A stretch of 39,335 nucleotides of DNA from Bacteroidota bacterium (GCA_029567325.1 JAKQLF010000050.1:1-39335), one strand, 5' to 3'. Positions 28,256 through 36,522 are shown, numbered from the stretch's first letter. Program-made: numbers and translations. Notes: generated by a model from the sequence alone, not told the origin.

Positions 28256-28765
28256 CAATTTCGCAGTTCAGCAATTCAGCAGTTTAGCCGTCGACCTTGG
28301 TTAAGGAGGTTTGCGCGACGTTCTCTTTCTCTCAGCATTCCTGAAATTGAACAGGCTAATGCCAATTCGCCATCCATTTCTCTTTATCTCAACATTTTCG
28401 CAGTTCAGCAATTTCGCAGTTCAGCAATTCAGCAGTTTTGCAGTCGACCTTGATTAAGGAGGTTTGCTCGACGTTATCTTTCTCTCAGCATTCCTGAAAT
28501 TGAACAGGCTAAAGCCAATTCGCCCTCCATTTCTCTTTATCTCAACATTTTCGCGTCTTGCAGTTTTGCAGTTCAGCAATTCAGCAGATTAGCAGTTTAG
28601 CAGTCGACCTTGGTTATGGAGGTTTGCGCGACGTTCTCTTTCTCTCAGCATTCCTGAAACTGAACAGGCTAAAGCCAATTCGCCCTCCATTTCTCTTTAT
28701 CTCAACATTTTCGCGATTCAGCAGTTCAGCAGTTCAGCAATTCAGCAGTTTTGCAGTTCAGCCTT
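28256..28765. repeat. Three-copy tandem array: 112-bp core plus variable CAGTTCAGCA linkers
   Basis: The core (GTCGACC... to ...CATTTTCGC) occurs at 28290-28401, 28443-28554 and 28603-28714, each 112 bp and about 95% identical; only a few substitutions separate them. Linkers between the cores (41 and 48 bp), before the first and after the last, consist of irregular 'CAGTT(C/T)AGCA / GCAATTCAGCAG' units. The open frames across it have the low-complexity repeated look (SSAIQQFS) of translated repeat, so I do not call any gene here. The array ends 50 bp from the slipin stop codon. Confidence 0.9.
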
Positions 28766-28775
28766 TCAGCCATTC

Positions 28776-28810
28776 AAAAAAGGCGAAGTTGTAGTAAATA
28801 CAACTCCGCC
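28776..28810 (-). terminator. Intrinsic terminator of the slipin gene
   Basis: On the minus strand, a 12-bp stem (28810-28799 with 28793-28782, one mismatch), 5-nt loop and a six-T run (28781-28776) lie five bases after the slipin stop codon. Confidence 0.9.
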
Positions 28811-28814
28811 CCTA

Positions 28815-29921
28815 TCAATTGGCTTTGCCCACACCAAACATGGTTTTCAACTGATCAAAAATTTGACCTCCCCCAGAAACGGTAATGTTTTTGATGTTTT
28901 CGGCAATCTTTTCAACATATTCCATTTCCTTCAATCGGAACAACATTTCGTTATCTTCCATCAACTTGGCAGTGTTCAACAAACTTCTGGTAGAAGCAGT
29001 TTCTTCACGCCTCATGATGACATTGGCTTGTGCTTTCTTTTCAGCCACCAAAACTTGGTTCATGATTTCTTTCATATCACCAGGTAAAATGATGTCCTTG
29101 ATGCCGCATTCAAAAAGGGCAACGCCCATCATTGATGCTTTATCAGTAGCATATTTCAAGATGTAATCGGAAACAGTATTTTTATCTGCCAACAATTCAT
29201 CCAAAGTATAATATCCAATGTATTCTCTCAAAGCCAATTGCATCAAGCCATAAATTTGTCTTTCGACTGCTTGAGTGTCAATCAATGCTTTTACAACATC
29301 TACAATTTGGTAAATGACGTAGAAGTTGATCCTGATTCCCGCTTTATCTTTGGTCAATAATTCCTGACCATTGACTTCCATTGGAGTCTTTCTCATATCT
29401 GCTTTGTAAACATCTACTTTTTGGTCGTTTTTCCAAAAATAATAGGTTCCTGCAGTCAATTGTTCTACAAAAGTTCCTTCTACATACAACAAACCAATTT
29501 GGTAAGTATCTACAGGAAACACCCTCAAATATCTCAACAATTCAGCTTTGCCAAACCATGATTTATTGATGTTATTTCCAACCCTCAATTCATCCAAATT
29601 GACCATCTCGTAAGTATATGGATTGCTGTCTTTCCAATAGGCATATCTTCCCGCACCAAGTGTGGTAAAATACAATCCATTTTTCAATTGAATTGCAATC
29701 TCGTTGTCTTTAACAACAATCAATTCCAATGCATCTGCAAGGGATTTGTTTTGCATTTTTATATCAAAATCCCCGGTAATTAAAAAGGGTTTGGTAATAT
29801 CATAAATGACCAATTCCCTCTTCCACAACCAATAAGTGCCTTCTTTCAAGACACTTTCCAATCCACCGTTCCGGTAGACAAGGGCTCTTTCATTAGCCCT
29901 AACTTTAATTCTCTTCAACAT
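28815..29921 (-). CDS. Slipin/SPFH (band 7) family protein
   Basis: 368 residues. The SPFH domain takes most of the length (about 5-300): a domain start KRIKVRANERALVYRNGGLESVLKEGTYWL, repeated once with YQIGLLYVEGTFVEQLTAGTYYFWK, then MEVNGQELLTKDKAGIRINFYVIYQI, ALREYIGYYTLDELLADK (the stomatin-type segment) and a long amphipathic helix region (MKEIMNQVLVAEKKAQANVIMRREETASTRSLLNTAKL) for oligomerisation. The stomatin/slipin class normally has an N-terminal hydrophobic hairpin; here none is visible and the N-terminal half is duplicated. Function: membrane-associated scaffold, precise role unknown. Single gene with a strong terminator. Confidence 0.88.
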   Translation of the reverse strand: MLKRIKVRANERALVYRNGGLESVLKEGTYWLWKRELVIYDITKPFLITGDFDIKMQNKSLADALELIVVKDNEIAIQLKNGLYFTTLGAGRYAYWKDSNPYTYEMVNLDELRVGNNINKSWFGKAELLRYLRVFPVDTYQIGLLYVEGTFVEQLTAGTYYFWKNDQKVDVYKADMRKTPMEVNGQELLTKDKAGIRINFYVIYQIVDVVKALIDTQAVERQIYGLMQLALREYIGYYTLDELLADKNTVSDYILKYATDKASMMGVALFECGIKDIILPGDMKEIMNQVLVAEKKAQANVIMRREETASTRSLLNTAKLMEDNEMLFRLKEMEYVEKIAENIKNITVSGGGQIFDQLKTMFGVGKAN

Positions 29922-30214
29922 GTCATGAAGTTTTTAAATAATTAAATAAAAAGGGAATGCTTTTGAATTTTTACAAAACAAAAAAGGAATAACAGAGTAC
30001 TTTAAATTGTCCCAGACATTAATTGACCTCCTCTTTTTGCGCGCCAAAAGAATTGGACAATAAATTACCTGATACGCCTCAAATCATTCTTGTCATTGCA
30101 AGTTTTTCATTTTGCTTCACGTTGCAAGGATTTTCATCTTTCTGCTTCGTGATCAAATAGAAAAACATTCCCAAACTGGTGAACTTTTTTAAAGAGAAGT
30201 TCCAACTCTTCCTA

Positions 30215-30260
30215 AGAATGGATTATAAGTCCACTGCTCTACCAACTGAGCTACCCTAAC
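30215..30260 (-). pseudogene. tRNA remnant, 5' half only (anticodon UAU-like)
   Basis: On the minus strand the sequence starts with acceptor-like GTTAGGG (30260-30254), a perfect D-arm (GCTC...GAGC, 30251-30236) and an anticodon arm with loop CTTATAA (anticodon TAT, stem GTGGA/TCCAT, 30234-30218). The variable and T arms and the acceptor complement that should follow are missing; a palindromic GAAGTTCC-like segment is there instead. Confidence 0.65.
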
Positions 30261-30265
30261 CTAAA

Positions 30266-30330
30266 TAGGAACAGGAATCGAACCTGCGACTGATGGGCTG
30301 ATGTTCTAACCTCTAAACTATTTGCTCCTA
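30266..30330 (-). pseudogene. tRNA remnant with deleted anticodon arm
   Basis: A 65-nt unit on the minus strand with a good 7-bp acceptor stem (TAGGAGC 30330-30324 with GTTCCTA 30272-30266), a TAGTTTAGAGGTTAGAA D-arm and an intact T-arm (GCAGG-TTCGATT-CCTGT). The anticodon arm is replaced by a direct repeat CATCAG-CC-CATCAG that cannot form a stem, and the whole is about 8-9 nt short of a normal tRNA. Confidence 0.7.
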
Positions 30331-30331
30331 A

Positions 30332-30385
30332 GGCAAAATGGGATTCGAACCCACGATTTCAGCGTGCATTCCACATCAAAAAGAC
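30332..30385 (-). pseudogene. tRNA remnant, 3' half only
   Basis: On the minus strand a T-arm with the consensus loop (GTGGG-TTCGAAT-CCCAT, near 30339-30355) and a 3' acceptor-like ATTTTGCC ending at 30332. The D-arm and a matching 5' acceptor (GGCAAAA) are absent. The antisense reading gives the well-known 'GFEPT' false ORF. Confidence 0.65.
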
Positions 30386-30488
30386 AAGCTGTACATGAAT
30401 AAGTCATCGACTTTCATGCAATGGGGCTATACAGAAACCCTCAACAAGGCTCATCCATCCGAATTTATGGAATCTCTTATGTGTATTG

Positions 30489-31007
30489 CTACACTTGTAT
30501 TTTTTTCCGACTTTTCTTTGTCGGCTTCTTTATTTTCCTTTCCAACCTGATCAACTCATCTTTAAAAAAGTCAAATGTTTTAGTACAGTTTGAAAGGTTT
30601 CTGCCAGTCTTCAAGAGCAATATTGCTTCATTGACTTTTCCAGAATTTTCAAGTATGCTTGCACGTCTTGTAATGGCAACCAATTTTGAAAACCCGGGCT
30701 TATTTTCTCCCATTTTCAGTATGCGCTCTGCATTGGTCAAATCGCCCAACCATATCAGCAATAAACTGTAATATTTGTACGTCTCCACATAATCCGAATC
30801 TGCCAACAAAGCACATTCAAAATAATGTTTAGCCGTTTTGAAATTCTTTAAGATTTCCATTTGTAATCTACCCATAAGGCACAGTGATGGTGCATGCTCT
30901 TCGTCAAAACTCAAAGCATAATTGAGGGGCTCAAGCGCATCTTCTGCACAGAATGGGTAGTTTGACCAAGCCTTGAGAAAGTACTCATCAGCTAGTGTTG
31001 TTCCCAC
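30489..31007 (-). CDS. TPR-repeat protein
   Basis: 172 residues from GTG 31007. About three and a half TPR-like helix pairs can be seen: ALEPLNYALSFDEEHAPSLCLMGRLQ, NFKTAKHYFECALLADSDYVETYKYYSLLLIWLGDLTNAERILKMG and AITRRASILENSGKVNEAILLLKTG. The C-terminus is Lys-rich (KKPTKKSRKK). No signal peptide, so it is probably cytoplasmic and binds a partner protein. The 567-bp stretch after its stop (29922-30488) holds only the tRNA remnants; the 789-bp stretch upstream of its start holds the hairpin cluster at 31318-31454. Confidence 0.75.
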   Translation of the reverse strand: MGTTLADEYFLKAWSNYPFCAEDALEPLNYALSFDEEHAPSLCLMGRLQMEILKNFKTAKHYFECALLADSDYVETYKYYSLLLIWLGDLTNAERILKMGENKPGFSKLVAITRRASILENSGKVNEAILLLKTGRNLSNCTKTFDFFKDELIRLERKIKKPTKKSRKKIQV

Positions 31008-31317
31008 TTTTGTATTAATTAATAAAAATTACCTTACTGTCCTTTTGCTTTCCATTGCAAAAAGATTATTCCAACATTTCAGTTTTATTTAGAGGAAAAA
31101 CCGGGCACAAATAGACTCTTCTGCCCTCATCAAAGGGCTAAATGGAAGGAGTACTAATCTTGCCAAAATCCTCACTTTCGTGTGATAGTTGCATAGGCAA
31201 ATAATTTAAACTTTACAATAATTAAAAATAAATGTAGACGTCAAAGACATCAAATAATTATTCAATTACAAATCAAAAAAAAACAACTTAAATGAATGGG
31301 AAATTTTGAGATTCACC

Positions 31318-31454
31318 GCAGTTGTTTTTCAGACAACCGCTCTGTGATCAATAGATTGGTTATCTGATTACAAATAAATCATCCTGCTTCAGTTCCCGTG
31401 AAGACAAGCATAATTCACTCTTTATCAGTGAATTACTAATTGTAAATGGATGAT
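31318..31454. other. Cluster of hairpins that can fold as a three-way junction
   Basis: Hairpin A: GTTGT (31321-31325) with ACAAC (31333-31337), 7-nt loop. Hairpin B: CTTCA (31387-31391) with TGAAG (31399-31403), 7-nt loop. Hairpin C: TAATTCACT (31411-31419) with AGTGAATTA (31427-31435), 7-nt loop. An outer helix ATCATCC (31378-31384) with GGATGAT (31448-31454) would enclose B and C. It lies in a 789-bp gene-free region upstream of the TPR gene; the remainder of that region is AT-rich with nothing I recognise. Confidence 0.45.
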
Positions 31455-31796
31455 ATATATTGTTTCTATTCATAATCGATTGCAAATGTAATGGCTTTAT
31501 TCAATTGTGCAAATAATTCCTTTATTTATTTTTATGTATTGAAAAAATACGAATAAAAAGGGGTGAATAGAAAATTGCAATTGTCTCATTACTTGAATTT
31601 CAAAAATGACAAATCGATTTAATTGATTGAAATTATTCAATCAAATCGCGTTTAATTAAAATAAAAAATAATTTTCAAATTTACTGGAAATCGATTCAAT
31701 TAATCTCGAAATAATAGTGGATGTTTTTATTTTACAGTTTTGTCTTCATAAAAATCATATAAGCTATCGGGAATAACCAGATTACCGATTAAACTT

Positions 31797-32495
31797 TCAA
31801 CAAATCATCAATAACCTGGGTTGACCAACCATCTCCAAAGGAGCTCGATGCAGACATGGTGGAACTGTGATTTCAGGATGATCAATTGCTATTCGACAAA
31901 GATGACCAAGCCCTAAACTAATTGGTACAGCACCCTCCTTAGCTTGATAGTGCAAATCATAGAAGTTTTCACACAGATAGGATTCAAAACCTGCATCTTC
32001 GTCTCCATACTGCCGTCTGAGTTCATTGCGTATTTCAGGTATGAGGATTTTCTTTTCTCCTAGAGTATTGGGTAATATCTCACTGGTTGTTCCATAATAA
32101 GTACATAAAAAAGTGTCAACAGGAACTGGAGATCGATCTACATGGAAAGAATAAACATCGGTTGGGAAAAATGCATGCTCCTCATCTCTATCATATGACT
32201 TGATGATATTCAAGATCGGGGAGGCGCCATGAGCTTCCAACAATTTCATATCACTCAAGAGCATTTCGCGCGCAAGATTCCCTTCTTCACTCAAGCAAAT
32301 TTCAAAGAGGGCAGCTTCATCAATAGTTGTAATATTTTCATCTGTTTCAAACTTACTAATGATCTCAGAAAAATCCCCAACCAGCGGACGATTCCAGCAG
32401 ATGGTATTGATTACTCCACGAAATGGGGTTGAAATCAAGTCATGAAAATTTGTGACAAATTGTATTTGATCTTCAGCAGGAAAAAGCTTATTCAT
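31797..32495 (-). CDS. DUF1826-like protein of unknown function
   Basis: 232 residues. Blocks that remind me of the DUF1826 family are FHVDRSP followed by VDTFLCTYYGTTSEILPN (family: H-x-D ... C-T-Y-x-G-x-G-T-E-W-L-P-N) and a C-terminal CLHRAP...PRLLMIC (family: V-H-R-S-P...R-L-L). The conserved His/Asp/Cys pattern suggests a metal site. In Proteobacteria DUF1826 genes often sit near zinc-regulated genes; no such neighbour is visible here. No signal peptide. It is divergent from the Gfo/Idh/MocA gene. Confidence 0.7.
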   Translation of the reverse strand: MNKLFPAEDQIQFVTNFHDLISTPFRGVINTICWNRPLVGDFSEIISKFETDENITTIDEAALFEICLSEEGNLAREMLLSDMKLLEAHGASPILNIIKSYDRDEEHAFFPTDVYSFHVDRSPVPVDTFLCTYYGTTSEILPNTLGEKKILIPEIRNELRRQYGDEDAGFESYLCENFYDLHYQAKEGAVPISLGLGHLCRIAIDHPEITVPPCLHRAPLEMVGQPRLLMIC

Positions 32496-32500
32496 AGCGA

Positions 32501-32508
32501 CAAATATA
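32501..32508 (-). promoter_or_regulatory. Promoter of the DUF1826-like gene (-7 TATATTTG with TTTG upstream)
   Basis: On the minus strand TATATTTG (32508-32501) is preceded by TTTG 15 nt further up. The ATG starts at 32495, only five bases after the box, so the transcript would begin at or very near the start codon. Confidence 0.45.
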
Positions 32509-32652
32509 AGCCTAAATTAATGGCAAAGTATCGGAAATCTTGGTTGAAATTTCTGGTGGCAATGGCCGAATTGGTCATTGATTATACGAATTATATATAA
32601 ATCATGATGATATTTTGACCATTTGGCTTCTAGGAATGGTGCAAAACGAATG

Positions 32653-32660
32653 TATATTTG
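32653..32660 (+). promoter_or_regulatory. -7 element (TAnnTTTG) of the Gfo/Idh/MocA gene
   Basis: TATATTTG, exact match, 22 bp before the ATG at 32683. Divergent to the promoter at 32501-32508 across 144 bp. Confidence 0.42.
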
Positions 32661-32682
32661 AAAAATTTTCAAAAGATTAATC

Positions 32683-34074
32683 ATGCCACAGCAAAATAGA
32701 CGCAAATTCCTTAAAAAAGCCTCTTTGGGCGGTTTACTTTTATTTGGTGCTTCAACTTCCAAAGCTGAAGAGCAACTTTTGCAAACCCCTGTTGATGAAG
32801 ACATTGACAAAAAGTACACAGCTAACGATACCATTAGAATGGCTTTCATTGGTTGCGGAATCCAGGGATTTGCCAATGCAAGATCTGCAATCAAAAATGC
32901 TGGAGTTGAGGTTGCGGCTGCTTGTGACTTGTATACAGGTAGACTAGATCGCATGAAGGAAGTTTTTGGTGCGGGTATTTTCACTACAAGAGATTTTCGG
33001 GAAATTCTGAATCGAAAAGACATCGATGCCGTTTGCATTTCTACGTCTGATCACTGGCATGATCATCAGTTGAAAGCTGCTTTGGCGGCAGGTAAACCAG
33101 TTTATTGCGAAAAACCCATGATGCACCACATCGATGAAGGATTGAGTATGGTAGAGGCTGAGCGAAAATCAGGTTTACCGGTGCAAATTGGTTCACAACG
33201 TGCCAGCGGTTTGGAAACCCTGAAGGCCAAGGAATTATTGGAAAGTGGCGCCATTGGTGATTTGATTTTAGCCGACATCAGGTCTGATCGCAATTCGTCC
33301 AACGGGGCTTGGCAATATTCCATACCTACCGACGCAGGACCAGACACGGTGGATTGGGATACTTTTTTGGGCGACGCACCCAAGCGACCTTTTGATAAAA
33401 CCAGGTTTTTCAGGTGGAGAAACTACGATGATTACGGCACTGGCGTTGCAGGCGACTTATTTGTACATTTGTTTACCGCCTTACACATCATCACTTCTTC
33501 CAAAGGACCTTCCAAGATATATGGCACTGGAGGTTTGCGCTTTTGGAAAGATGGGCGTGATGCGCCAGATGTTACACTTGGATTATTGGATTATGAAAAA
33601 TGTGCCGCACATCCTGCATTCAATGTTCAAATGCGGGTGAACTTTGTCGACGGTTCCGGAGGTGGTTCCCACGTCAATTTGATCGGCACTGAAGGTATGA
33701 TGACCATTGGATACGACGGCATCACTGTAAAAAGTAATCCTGTACAAACACAGCCTAGTTATGGCGGTTGGGATTCCTACGACACCTTTAGTGAAAAGCA
33801 ACAAGCGGAGTTCAAAAAATGGTTTGAAAGCGAATATGCGGACAAAAATTATCAGATGAAAAGTCCAGCTGAAATTAAATACACCATTCCCCAAGGATTT
33901 GACACGCACAAAACCCACTGGAAAGTATTTACGGATGCAGTAAGGGGTAAGAATAAAATCGTAGAGGACACTGCTTTTGGTTTGAGGGCTGCTGCACCAT
34001 CATTGGCTACTAATGTGAGTATGAAAATGGGTAAGCCTATTTTGTGGGACGGGGAAGGGATGAAATTGGTTTAG
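32683..34074 (+). CDS. Tat-exported Gfo/Idh/MocA-family oxidoreductase
   Basis: 463 residues. Twin-arginine signal (RRKFLKK at 6-12, then a hydrophobic stretch ending ASTSKA). Rossmann domain: IRMAFIGCGIQG (51-62), acidic CDLYTGR after beta-2, DAVCISTSDHWHDHQLKAALAAGKPVYCEKPMMHH with the catalytic-type E143-K144-P145. The C-terminal alpha/beta domain starts around 190 (GDLILADIRS, DWDTFLGDAP, RFFRWRNYDDYGTG) and ends LPLDWDGE-like (PILWDGEGMKLV). NAD(P)-linked oxidoreductases of this exported type act on sugars or related compounds; the substrate is not readable. It folds with its cofactor in the cytoplasm before export. Monocistronic. Confidence 0.93.
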   Translation: MPQQNRRKFLKKASLGGLLLFGASTSKAEEQLLQTPVDEDIDKKYTANDTIRMAFIGCGIQGFANARSAIKNAGVEVAAACDLYTGRLDRMKEVFGAGIFTTRDFREILNRKDIDAVCISTSDHWHDHQLKAALAAGKPVYCEKPMMHHIDEGLSMVEAERKSGLPVQIGSQRASGLETLKAKELLESGAIGDLILADIRSDRNSSNGAWQYSIPTDAGPDTVDWDTFLGDAPKRPFDKTRFFRWRNYDDYGTGVAGDLFVHLFTALHIITSSKGPSKIYGTGGLRFWKDGRDAPDVTLGLLDYEKCAAHPAFNVQMRVNFVDGSGGGSHVNLIGTEGMMTIGYDGITVKSNPVQTQPSYGGWDSYDTFSEKQQAEFKKWFESEYADKNYQMKSPAEIKYTIPQGFDTHKTHWKVFTDAVRGKNKIVEDTAFGLRAAAPSLATNVSMKMGKPILWDGEGMKLV

Positions 34075-34075
34075 G

Positions 34076-34115
34076 AACGGAGATCGGAGGTCGGAGGTCG
34101 GAAAATCGGAAAATA
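34076..34115. repeat. GGAGGTC/GGAAAATC short tandem repeat after a stop codon
   Basis: Seven- and eight-base units (GGAGATC, GGAGGTC twice, GGAAAATC, GGAAAATA) begin about five bases after the Gfo/Idh/MocA stop codon. Confidence 0.8.
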
Positions 34116-34148
34116 GACAAAATGCTCTCAGGTAAAGCTGTGATTCTT

Positions 34149-34790
34149 CTAAATTTGCCGAAAATTATCTGCAATTAACTTTTCAATTTCGGCTGTCGTA
34201 AAATAGGTGTTTATCGTCAATTTCACTCTGTTTTCCATTTCAGCTAAAACCTTCAGTTGCTTTACCATCATGTTATTCAGAATAGTTAGAATTTTCCCAC
34301 TTCTTGCATTCTGGGTAACATTTAAATTCTTCTTACTTATTTCGATTTCATTTACTTCAAGGATCATATTCGATATATTTGAGTCTTGGTTTAGCAAAAA
34401 TTCATAAATTTTGTCAATGTTCAGTTCCGCCAATTTTTCGAATCTTAAATAATTATACACTGCACTTAATCCTGAATATTCCTTAAATTCTGGACCATTT
34501 TTAATGACATATTCATGGTACCAATAACTCCCCAAGTTTCCCTTAATAAATCCAATTATATAGCCAATATCCCACCCAAGTGGCTTTTCATGCAAATCCT
34601 TTCTTTTATATAAACTGACTACTGCTTTAGAAATTGAATCTTTTAAATCGCTGACCAATAATTGTTCAGTTTTAATGATTAGAGATTCATTAATGTCCAT
34701 TTCCTTTGTCCAAAATCTAAACAAATCAAAAGCAACCTTCTGGAATTTATTTTCTATTGAGCTTAGATCTACATCCTTTATTTTACTCAT
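34149..34790 (-). CDS. Protein of unknown function, helical
   Basis: 213 residues from ATG 34790 (MSKIKDVDLSSIENK). An open frame extends 14 codons up to a TTG at 34832 with an AGGAG five bases before it, which is an alternative start. The chain is mostly helical with a moderately charged profile, no signal peptide and no membrane helix. C-terminal region (KILTILNNMMVKQLKVLAEMENRVKL) could be a coiled coil. I recognise no family. It is the last of three minus-strand genes (with 34901-35803 and 35881-36522) separated by about 80-110 bp. Confidence 0.75.
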   Translation of the reverse strand: MSKIKDVDLSSIENKFQKVAFDLFRFWTKEMDINESLIIKTEQLLVSDLKDSISKAVVSLYKRKDLHEKPLGWDIGYIIGFIKGNLGSYWYHEYVIKNGPEFKEYSGLSAVYNYLRFEKLAELNIDKIYEFLLNQDSNISNMILEVNEIEISKKNLNVTQNARSGKILTILNNMMVKQLKVLAEMENRVKLTINTYFTTAEIEKLIADNFRQI

Positions 34791-34900
34791 TATTACACTT
34801 AGGTTTTGATTAAAAAAATCCGGTCCTTTCAAATTCTCCTTTTAATTGACCAAAACAAACAGTTAAATTAACATTTTTGATTTCCTTATTAATTAAAATA

Positions 34901-35803
34901 TTACTTTAAATGTATTTGAATCCAAAATTTCTCCTTATCAATTTCTATCCAATCCATACCAACCGAGTCTGGAATGCAATCAATCATAGAAGTTCCCTTT
35001 GCGAATCTACTGAGCGCTTTTTCACCCAACTTAATAGTCATGGTATACTCATCTTGCCCTTCTTTACCAAGCCAAGCTGTTGTTTCGATCAAACGGGTAT
35101 CATTTATTAGCTTTTTTGCAATCCTTCTGTGCATGATACCGTCACACCAAAATCCTCTAAATTCTTCTCGGCTAGATTTTTCAAATGTAACTCCAAGATG
35201 ATATTCTAAAGTTGCACAAAAATCATTATTGAAACTTCCATTTCTTCCAATAAACTTGTGCCTCCAAACTTCAAATAAATAACAATCAGCTATCTCGTTT
35301 AAAGGATAATCGATCGGAAGATGTATTTGAATTTTTCTTGCATTATTATAATCAGAGATGAGTCCATATAAATTTTGTTCCTTTGGGTGAAATGTAAGGT
35401 CCAAACCACCACCGTTTGTCAATACACTTATATCTCCATCAGCCCCCAATAAGTCATATCCTACAAATTCAAAATCCCTTTCCAATTGAATTTGTTGGTC
35501 TTTTGAAGGATCTAAGATTACAGCAAGCAAATTGAAATAATCTACATTTTTGCACTTTTCTTTTACATAATCAATAGAATAAAAGAATGAAGATTCCACT
35601 CCTCCTTTGACCACAACATGTTCAATTTCAGTTTCGTAATCTGGCTCAAAAACTAGGGCGTTGTGGACTTCATCCAATGAAACCAATTCTTCCAACTGGG
35701 ACAATCTGGACATCTTTATATAATCCTCCCAGCCCAAGGGATCAGCCTCTGAGTCATAAAAGTTCCTGGCTGTAAACCATATTTCAGTTTTTTTCCTTGA
35801 CAT
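34901..35803 (-). CDS. Protein of unknown function
   Basis: 300 residues, from ATG 35803, hydrophilic, no signal peptide or membrane helix. Mixed alpha/beta composition with many aromatic residues (GWEDYIKMSRL, FEFVGYDLLGADGDISVL, FWCDGIMHRRIAKKLI, IDCIPDSVGMDWIEIDKEKFWIQIHL). Nothing matches a family I know. The N-terminus MSRKKTEIWFTARNF might suggest a nucleic-acid-associated protein but this is weak. Lies between the helical unknown gene and the alpha/beta hydrolase on the same strand. Confidence 0.8.
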   Translation of the reverse strand: MSRKKTEIWFTARNFYDSEADPLGWEDYIKMSRLSQLEELVSLDEVHNALVFEPDYETEIEHVVVKGGVESSFFYSIDYVKEKCKNVDYFNLLAVILDPSKDQQIQLERDFEFVGYDLLGADGDISVLTNGGGLDLTFHPKEQNLYGLISDYNNARKIQIHLPIDYPLNEIADCYLFEVWRHKFIGRNGSFNNDFCATLEYHLGVTFEKSSREEFRGFWCDGIMHRRIAKKLINDTRLIETTAWLGKEGQDEYTMTIKLGEKALSRFAKGTSMIDCIPDSVGMDWIEIDKEKFWIQIHLK

Positions 35804-35880
35804 GATTTAATTTGATGTTTAAATTAGCCAATTAAAGATAACTTAAATAAACGTGATCATAGAAAGTCTATTAAAAAAAA

Positions 35881-36522
35881 CTAATCACGGTCAAATAAAG
35901 CTTCCAAATACTCATTTATAATTTTACTAATTTCGGAAGCTTTATCAACAATCATGAAATGGCCTCCATTTTCTATTTGTATTGCCTGGCCCTTTAATGG
36001 GATTAATTTATCATTAGAACCGTGGATCCTAAATGGTTTAAATTGATTTGACTGATTTTTCCACGTTACAATTTGAAGGAGTGCCCATTTGATAAACTTT
36101 GGATTTGTATCGTTTATGATTTGATAAAGTAGCTTTTTGTTTTTGGCCCCAAATAAATAACCTAATACAAAGCGAGGCGGTTTTATATATGCGTCAGGTG
36201 TAAGTTTCAATAAAGCTATTTTTAAGTAATCCAAGTATTTTAATGGCAATTGGTCATCTGTTTCTATACTTGATACCAAAATTAGTTTTTCTGGTTTACA
36301 AATTTTCGCCAATTCTATTGCAACAATTCCTCCAAAACTAACTCCCAAAATTCCAAACTTTTCATTTTGATTTATCTGTGAAACAAGTCTGGTGGCATAA
36401 GAAGAAAGGCTTTCGTTTCTCAAGAGCTCAATCCATTTTATTGATTTGGTTTCACAATTCAACTTTAAGTCCTTGAATACTCGTTCGTCTGCACCTAATC
36501 CACCAATTAAATATAAAATCAT
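35881..36522 (-). CDS. Alpha/beta hydrolase
   Basis: 213 residues. N-terminal strand with oxyanion-type GGLGADERVF, nucleophile elbow G60-V-S62-F-G64-G, acid D171 in HGSNDKLIPL and catalytic H188 in NGGHFMIVDKA: a complete Ser-Asp-His triad. It is shorter than most family members (usual length 240-300). No signal peptide. The class (esterase, lipase, thioesterase) cannot be fixed. It is upstream of the two unknown genes on the same strand. Confidence 0.88.
   Translation of the reverse strand: MILYLIGGLGADERVFKDLKLNCETKSIKWIELLRNESLSSYATRLVSQINQNEKFGILGVSFGGIVAIELAKICKPEKLILVSSIETDDQLPLKYLDYLKIALLKLTPDAYIKPPRFVLGYLFGAKNKKLLYQIINDTNPKFIKWALLQIVTWKNQSNQFKPFRIHGSNDKLIPLKGQAIQIENGGHFMIVDKASEISKIINEYLEALFDRD

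Noticed and set aside
28178-28453. ORF over the tandem array, protein with SSAIQQFS-type repeats
   Set aside because: The translation simply mirrors the repeats; other frames of the same array give similar products, and there is no start context or conserved domain.
28256-28765. CRISPR array
   Set aside because: The repeated cores are 112 bp and nearly identical while the linkers are low-complexity and related to each other; no cas genes are present.
30338-30550. ORF beginning MGFEPT
   Set aside because: This is the antisense of a tRNA T-arm, a well-known false gene; it overlaps the tRNA remnants.
32517-33038. 173-codon minus-strand ORF
   Set aside because: It lies mostly antisense to the Gfo/Idh/MocA oxidoreductase, whose domains are complete, and crosses the divergent promoter region.
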